A stretch of 64,000 nucleotides of DNA from Zygnema cylindricum (lineage: Eukaryota > Streptophyta > Zygnematophyceae > Zygnematales > Zygnemataceae): the NCBI GenBank assembly GCA_037447655.1, contig JBBHKE010000030.1, positions 124,001-188,000 of the forward strand, written 5' to 3'. Numbering within the stretch: position 1 is the first letter of the stretch; the number at the start of each line of letters is the position of its first letter. Below are positions 57,015 through 64,000 of this stretch, in pieces. Both the position numbers and the translations under genes were made by a program. The notes under the pieces are model-generated. The model worked only from the letters and a program-made list of their open reading frames with translations, searched no databases and was not told where the DNA came from.

Positions 57015-57735
57015 TTCACGGTCCTCTCCCTCCCTCCCTCTCGTTTTATTCACAGTCCTCTCCCTCCCTCTCTCTCCTTATTTCCAAGGTACTCTTCCTC
57101 TCCAATTCTCCTTTTTTTCTCGGTCCTCTCCCTCCCTCCCTCTCGTTTATCTTGGTCTCGTTTTTTTCTCGGGCCTCTCCCTCCCTCACTTTCGTTTTTT
57201 TCTCGGTCCTCTCCCTCCCTCCCTCTCATTTTATTCTCGGTCCTCTCCCTCCCTCCCTCTCATTTTTTTCTCGGCCCTTCTCTCCATTCCATTCCTGACC
57301 TCTCATTTTTCCCTCCATTCCTCTCATCCATTCCTTCCCTCTTTCTATTCGGTCCTCTCCCTCCCCCCTCTCGTTTTGTTCACGGTCCGTATACTCCCTC
57401 CCTCTCATTTTGTTCACGGCCCTCTCCATCCCTCCCTCTCGTCTTGTTCACGGTCCTCTCCATCCCTCCCTCTCGTTTTGTCCACGGTCCTCTCCCTTCC
57501 TCCCTCTTATTTTCTTCACGGTCCTCTCCTTCCCTCCCACTCGTTTTGTTCTCGACCCCCTCCCTCCCTCCCGCTCGTTTTGTTCACGGTCCTCCCCCTC
57601 GCTCTCTCTCGTGTTTTTCTCGGTCCTCTCCCTCACTCTCCCTCGTTTTTCTATTGATCCTCTCCCTCCCTCACTCTTGTTTTGTTCACGGTCCTCTCCC
57701 TCCCTCCCTCTTTTTTTGTTCACGATCCATGTGAT
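57015..57735 (+). repeat. Pyrimidine-rich minisatellite
   Basis: About twenty imperfect copies of a unit near 34 bp, core CACGGTCCTCTCCCTCCCTC followed by CCTCTCGTTTTGTT. The reading frames over it (223 and 240 codons) are periodic Ser/Pro/Leu sequence and are artefacts. Strand bias is opposite to the purine-rich introns upstream. Confidence 0.9.
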
Positions 57736-57907
57736 TTTTAGTGCGATTCTGGGAAATTATTCCGATTCAATACTTAGCCGATTTCGGCTTCACGCGAAAT
57801 TAAATCGTACTTACTTTGACCTACGATATTTAGGGTACACTGTTTTGGGTGGATCTGTGTGTCAGCGCCTCTGCAGGTGGATTATTGTAGGCACATTACT
57901 ATAAGCT

Positions 57908-58278
57908 TGTCAAATTATACACGTGGCATTTAGTCATTAGACTGCCACTTACATTCTTTACTTGATGTAAAGCTTAAGTGGTTCATTTCCTGCAAACGTA
58001 GATTTACCATTCACAAAGGCAAGGAAAAGAGAAGTGATAGGAACAAACTCGTCAAGATTTACAATTTGTATTCATCCTACTCTATAATGGATTTCTAAAA
58101 GCCTCCCTTAACTTTGTTTTACATGTGAATGCCTATTCCTCTCTTCCTCTCCTATCTTTCCTAATTTCTTGCATTCCGTGACGAATCTGAGTTAAAATAT
58201 GAGTTTCCTTTTCTAGATTGGACCTCCGTGGTCCCAAGTCTTCTCTTGGTTTCTGGAAATGGCCAACTCCAGTTTTCA
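57908..58278 (+). repeat. Possible 5' LTR of copia G
   Basis: Ends CTCCAGTTTTCA directly before a half-tRNA-type primer site (GGTTGTGGGCCCGC, 58279-58292). The start (TGTCAAATTATAC) is a guess, as no second LTR is in the window. Confidence 0.4.
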
Positions 58279-61200
58279 GGTTGTGGGCCCGCACACCAAT
58301 CTCGATAAATTCAAAGGCACGAATTATCAACTCTGGAGATACAAGGCTAAAGCAACCCTTCGGAAGAGAGGTTGTTTGTGAATTATTAGCCGAATAGAGT
58401 TGCATCATGTTCTTGCAGAGACAAACAACATCAAAGCACATGAAAAGAAATCAATGGCAGAATGGGATACAAAGGAGATCAAAGCTAGTAAGACTATGAT
58501 CAAAGGCCTAGCCGAAAAACGAGCTTCGCAATGTCACTCGCAACAAATCTTCCGTGGAAATTTAGGAGTCACTCGCAATGACTCACAAGCTTTCAAGAAT
58601 TACTACACGCATTAAGCTGGGCAAATCCCTCATGACCACTATCTACCAAGACGGAACATTAATAGAGACTTACACCTCGCATTACGCTAACCTTTTGGCT
58701 GAAGCTGACGTTGTTGGCTTCACCTTTCCTATGGACACCAAGATTACACTTCTCATTCTATCCTTGCCCGTTGAGTACAAAGATATACTCACGTGGCTTG
58801 TTGATCCAACCCCACGACGTGGAAACGGAACAAAGTTGTTGAGGCTCTCTTAAAAGACAAGTTCAACACTCAGATCATGTCGAATCGTGAGTTCAATGGA
58901 GAGAGATCACCATTTGCATCTGGAAAAGGGAGATATCCCCACAAGACAAAGACAAGCGAGATGGTCAAAATTGAGACAAGAAAAACAAGAAATGGTTCTA
59001 CTCTGATAAGCGTGGACAGTGTATCTCTTTCTATCAAAATTACACCTACTATAAGCAACACGACAAAGTCGACGAATCAATGTTAAAGAAGGGGAAAGGA
59101 AAAGAGAAGGAGATCGTTCAGGTGAAAGCTATGATGGCGTCCACCCTTTTGACCAATATCAACCATTGCATGGTGGACACTAAAGGGTCTGAATACATAT
59201 GCTATCGTCGAAAGTGGTTTTCAAATTTCAAGGAAACCACTCCCTCCCACATAATCACGGGAGACAATCACACGCATGGGAGACAATCACAAGTCACTGT
59301 GCACACGAAAAAGAGACATTGAGATTGAGGCGTTAGTAGATGCAGATTGGCTTCCTACACATTCAAAAATGTGCTCTATGTTCCAAGCTTGAAGCGAAAT
59401 CTATACTCAATTGTTCAATACGAAGACACCAAGATCATCCCAATCTGGTATAAAAAAGGAAAGGTAAAGCTGGTGAGAGAGGTACTTACCATCGCTAAAG
59501 GGGAGAGAATAGTTGATGGCACATATTGGCTGAAGTGCAACGTGAAGCCACGATCTCAAGCTCTCGCAGCTCAAGTTGTTTTTCCATCACACAGAGATAA
59601 CACCAAAGAGAAAGACGAGATCATATAAAACGCTATAATAAATGTGGATAAGCTTACAAAACCAACATACAACCAACTCCTCTATCATAGGCTACTAGGC
59701 CACCTCCACACTGAACAAAATAAATAAGCTAATGGAAAACAACATAGCTAACAGAATAGACATTTCCATTGTCAAATATTCCAAAGTGCCTTGCCATAGT
59801 TGCGAGATGGGGAAGTTCGATCGTCTTCAATTTCCCAAATTCGGAGGAACAAGGGCTACTCGCCCACTCGAACTAAGTCATTCCACCGTATGGGGACCTG
59901 GAAGAATGCTCTCATGCAGTGGGAGAATGTACTTGGTCAACTTCATTGATGAATTCTCTAGAATGATTCACATGTACTTGCTTCAATAGAAAAGTGAAGT
60001 GATTGAGCAATTCCACAGAATAAAAGCAATGGCTGAAAAGAAGCGCGATACAAAACTCAAGTGCTTAAAAAGCGACAATATAGGTGGATATATTTTAGTT
60101 GATTTTAAAAAGTTCGTCACCTCAAAAGGGATCGAACAACAGTTGCTGCTCTTGAAACTCCGCAACAAAATAGCGTGGTAGAGCGTATGAATCGGTCTCT
60201 CGTAGAAATATGAAGGAGCAAGATGGCGACACACACTATCAGCTCTGAATTTTGGGATGAAGTTGTCTGCACAACAACATACCTCACAAATCAATGCTCA
60301 ACGACAGGTTTTGAGAATTTAACTTCGTTCAAAAAATGGCATGGGAGACGTCTTAATCAATCGCATCTCATAGTGTTTGGCAGTAGAGCTTATACCTTCA
60401 ACCACAACAATGAAAGAGGAAGGCTAACTTCTAAAGCAATCAAGAGGATATTCGTAGGATATGACGAGCAATGCAAAGCCTATCGCATTGCAAACAAAAA
60501 GACTATGAAAGTTACCATCACCAAAAACATTAAGTTTGGCGAACTGCCACAGATCGAAGAAAGTGGGAGCGATACAAACTGAATCGATCACTCAACCTCA
60601 ATGTCGTCCTTAAGCAATGAAGAAATGGAGGAGGACACCGAGTGACCAAATGAGGTCCTAGCTGACAACGAGGGAGAAGAGAAGACCCCTACTCCTCCAA
60701 AGACGCCCAAACTGCCTATAACTGAAGAGCAACCAACAAGTCAAGGATTGCAACCACCAAATCAAAGAGCTAGTAAACAATAGGAAGAAAATGAGAATAC
60801 AACTGAAAAAGAAAAAGATGAGACAGTTGCTGAAAATCTAAGTCTCTAAGCGGCCCAGAAAAAAGAAAGGGAAGGAGACTGATTCCTCACCAATAACCAA
60901 AGATTGGAGAAGTCGTTCAAAACACCCGCTACACATATATAGTTAGTGGTTGGAGACATGAAAATCCCCAAGATATAAGTTTGTTTTGATGGCTCATGCT
61001 GAAGAGCTCAAAAGTCTCAATGAAGCATTCTTTGGAGAGGACAGCGACACATATAAGGAGGCTAGGAACAAAGAGATGGCCTCCATTATAAAGAACAATA
61101 CATCGACTCTCTCAGATTTTTCACAAGGAAGAAAAGCAATTGGTAGTAAGTGGACATTCAAGATCAAACGAAATAGAGACGGCATTATTGAGCGTTAAAG

Positions 61201-61625
61201 CAAGAATCGTCCTAAAGAGGTATGCATAGAAAGAGGGGAAAGATAACTAAAAGACTTTTGCTCCAGGTACAAAGTTCACATCCGTACGAGCTCTCATTGC
61301 GCTTACGGCCACCTTTAAAATGGAAGTCGAACAGATGGATGTTAAGACCGCCTTCCTCCACAATGAGATAAAAGAAGAATTGTACATGCGATAACCAAAA
61401 GGTTGTGAATATCCCATGGACCCAAACAAAGTATAAAAACTGTTTAAGGCTATATGGACAGAAATAATCCCCAAGGTCTTGGAATTTGAAAATTGATCAA
61501 CTGCTTCAAAGTGAAGGTTTTGTTAAAATCTAGTCTGACCACTTAGCCTACTATAATAAAGAAGTGAACATCATCATTGCCGTTTGTTGTTATGTGACTA
61601 CTACGCCCAATGAAGGTGAAGATTA
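58258..61625 (+). pseudogene. Copia G gag-pol, heavily decayed, truncated
   Basis: Gag from ATG 58258 (MANSSFQVVGPHTNLDKF, MAEWDTKEIKASKTMIKGL) with stops near 58379 and 58612. Protease end ASYTFKNVLYVPSLKRNLY at 59347. Gag-pre-integrase LLYHRLLGHLH near 59680. Integrase: CHSCEMGKFDRLQFPKF, NFIDEFSRMIHMYLLQ, KSDNIGGYI, then FKKWHGRRLNQSHLIVFGS at about 60330. RT from 60986 (EMASIIKNNTSTLSDF, KAIGSKWTFKIKRNRDGII) with frequent stops. The RT ends at about 61600 where the YVDD active site should be (reads YVTT). Sequence beyond is unrelated. It is a different copia lineage from D, E and F. Confidence 0.8.
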
Positions 61626-62417
61626 AGAGATCACATAGTTAATACAAGCAAGAAGCTCTCACAAAAGCTCTGCAAAAATGTACAAACTCAGAACATAGCC
61701 AAAGACAAAATAGGCAATCAATCGGCCTACATATCTAACACAATGCAGATAACACAAAGAGGAGCACAAGTGCAAATTTACACAGAAATCTGCAAACATA
61801 TTTGAGAGAAACTCTCAGTTAAATATACCAAAAATTCTAAGCATATTTTTTGATACAACAAGTTCCTAACTTGTGAAATGGCTAAGTCATACTTTTTACC
61901 TTAAAGATCTATTCTTTTGACAGCTTGCAGCCACTCACTATCCTTAGGCATACAAGCCATGCATCAAATTATATCTACCAGGACTAAGAGGATACCTGAG
62001 TATATCAAGGTATTTCATGTAGAATGAATTTGAATTCAATCTCTAATCAAACAAAACACGTTAATGTACAAAACAAGGATATGTAGTGTCACACTATATT
62101 GTATAAAACACGTCAAATAATCATAGACGTGGTCTCGGTTGACCAATGTACGTCGGAAACAAATCTTCACCATCCATCTTTTAGAAGTTTCATCCAAGGT
62201 GAAACTTTCTGTGACACCCGGTCATCCTGTGAATATAGGTCATAAGACTTAATCTTGTGGAGCATCTCATCATTGCTTACTGACGCGCGTTCCGCGAGTA
62301 TGATACACCGTGTACTCCCTCGTTGTTCAATGCCATATTAATTTGGTATATATTGAACCAAATTTCCACAAAATAAACTAATTATCTAGAAGACACTCCC
62401 CTCACATATATGGCTTA
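61626..62417. other. Non-coding
   Basis: No gene or repeat pair recognised between the copia G truncation and the next LTR. Confidence 0.4.
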
Positions 62418-63180
62418 TGAAATTTTATGGGTTCCATTCCCCCACTGAAATAGCAGATCAGATCTAAAGAAGCTTATCTAGACAGTGCCGACTCCAAATT
62501 GATACAAACCCAAATGAGTGACACCTGACAGTTAGAACCACAATAAATCTTCACGCTGGTGAAAAGCAAACCTTCTGTGTGTTAAGTTCCACCACACAAT
62601 GCAAAGCTTGAATATATGTTTTGGACAATATTCCCCTCTTTGGATTTCCCTTAGAAATAGCATCACCCTGACAGGCAAAAACTTTGACCGACTATACCTT
62701 TGTGTAGCGTGGACTCCCTTGAGTCCCAAACAAAAAGAATCACTAAAATTGCTCACTTGAGCATTAAGTTATGGCTGGCAAAAGATGGCCTACAAATACA
62801 AATGCAGTCTGGGAGAGAGGTGATTACCTTAATTTTTCTAAGTCCTAAGCTCCCTCTCTAAACCTACTAGTTGTTTTCCCTAACCAATCAAATGAGAGTA
62901 AGGTACAAAAAGGTATAGGTACCGCTGTATTTCTTGTTCGGCCATAGTACGGCATGGCCGCTGGCTGACTCATGTCAGTTCCGGAGCCTTAGATGCTCCC
63001 CGCGTAATATCTGCTGTCCACTCATATCTTTCCACGTGTCGTCCACCAACATTAGCTCGCGAACCGCCAAATGTCCTTCGGTTGCTTCGGCTCCACTATA
63101 AGTCGTACGATCCGAAATTCGCGATTTAATCGCGTCCGTTTAAAATTGACATTGTTTCGTTTCATAATTCGTGAAATTGG
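62418..63180 (-). repeat. Partial LTR of an A-like element, cut by the LTR at 63181
   Basis: Starts on the plus strand TGAAATTTTATGGGTTCCATT and carries AGTGCCGACTCCAAATTGATA and GGATTTCCCTTAGAAATAG-like blocks shared with the LTRs of A and B/C (minus orientation). Its outer side is not followed by a primer site, so this is the outer end of a 3' or solo LTR. It stops abruptly where LTR H begins. Confidence 0.75.
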
Positions 63181-64000
63181 TGTTGAAAATCTTTAGATTT
63201 ATAGGGTATATTCTAGGTCTAGAATAAAAAGAAAAGAGCAGGTAGCCTACTTTCACCTTTCCTCTCTATCCCCCATACTTGTTGTAGTCACAGAAAGAGA
63301 GAGAGAGAGAGAGAGATGACAAGCCATGGGTGCCTCAGTCTAATAAGCAGGACTGAAGAGTGACTAATGTCACTCTCAACAAAAGGTTGAGTCTGGCAAA
63401 ACTCGAACCCCTGACCGGCAGAGCGAGGCGTAGCCGTCAGCTCTAACCGGTCTGTCGTAGAAGTTCGTTGAAGTATATAGGGTATGGTTACTATTTAAAC
63501 TATGTTACAGTCTATAAACCATTTAACGGAAATATAAATGAAAAGACATAGAACGAGTTATAAAGAGTGCGAATATCATACCGCACGAAACAAATGAATC
63601 GGACATTTGTTTCGACGATCAAAATTAAATGTCGGCTCTTATCCAGCGGCGTACATCATAGCCGAGATCCCCGAAAGGTCACTTTGGCGTTTTAAGACAT
63701 AGAATGAACTGGAGCCACGTGGAGAGATCACATTTGGTCGTGGGAATTACGTGGAACGTACGCACAAGTGAAAAGTGGACACGCTTCCACCTAATGGCCT
63801 TATCGTACAAGGGCCATATAGAAAGTACATCGGCTATAGTACTTTCGAGTACTTTACAGTAATATGATTGGTTCGTATAGTTAGTAGATAGGGGTTGTGA
63901 GATGGAACTAGGACTTAGAAAAATTTGGTAGGTAGTCCTCTCTCTCTTTCAGAGTTTGAAAAATTGGCATTTTTGACACCCTATAACGTATCGCATGGTT
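63181..64000 (+). repeat. LTR of copia H (continues past right edge)
   Basis: Starts TGTTGAAAATCTTTAGATTT after ATTGG (63176-63180, expected left duplication). It shares the core CATACTTGTTGTAGTCAC and the tRNA-like antisense segment (63386-63450; minus-strand GGTTAGAGCTGACGGCTACG, then GGGTTCGAGTT) with E. A (GA)n run lies at about 63296-63316. Confidence 0.8.

Noticed and set aside
57012-57734. 223-240-codon Ser/Pro-rich ORFs
   Set aside because: Open in two overlapping frames because the minisatellite unit lacks stops; no start context or splice structure supports a gene.
1-64000. CRISPR arrays, operons or bacterial-type genes
   Set aside because: None seen; the window has spliced exons and plant retrotransposons throughout.

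Overview
This window is repeat-dominated nuclear DNA of a land plant. The evidence is nested Ty1/copia and Ty3/gypsy LTR retrotransposons, MITE-like DNA elements, a spliced leucine-rich-repeat gene with a proline-rich wall-protein tail, and plant-type GT/AG introns. Several copia elements have a primer site matching the anticodon arm of initiator Met-tRNA, and there is a decayed transposon-type cytosine DNA methyltransferase. Together these make a seed-free plant (bryophyte or lycophyte) my best guess, but the species cannot be fixed from this sequence.

Layout. 1-2337: 5' part of a minus-strand copia element (Copia-1) running off the left edge. 2338-10641: plus-strand copia E, split by a complete gag-only element A (3255-7539). 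11331-18426: complete but decayed plus-strand copia D, holding a solo LTR in its gag. 18432-23329: unclassified sequence, a minus-strand gypsy RT relic and the methyltransferase relic. 23330-27955: 3' half of minus-strand copia F, with a second copy of the solo LTR. 27956-39282: minus-strand gypsy K, fused on its left to copia F and split by a 7.7-kb tandem LTR-gag-LTR-gag-LTR array (B/C). 39481-41820: a hAT-like element and two MITEs. 42115-55759: the one likely host gene, an LRR-extensin-like secreted protein in eleven exons with purine-rich introns. 57015-57735: pyrimidine minisatellite. 57908-61625: decayed copia G. 62418-64000: two LTRs, one cut by the other.

How the parts relate. Target-site duplications (TSDs) order the nested insertions: A into E, solo LTRs into D and F, and the B/C array into K. 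Elements A, B and C lack protease, integrase and RT. They carry gag plus a conserved second reading frame of about 210 codons that I cannot assign, so they presumably depend on enzymes from a relative. The LTRs of six or more elements share a 5' module with a conserved core followed, on the antisense strand, by a tRNA-like segment with a B-box/T-arm. The LRR gene seems to have grown by repeated duplication of a unit of one 72-nt LRR exon plus a purine-rich intron. One such exon carries an in-frame TGA, but every exon of this type can be skipped without shifting the frame.
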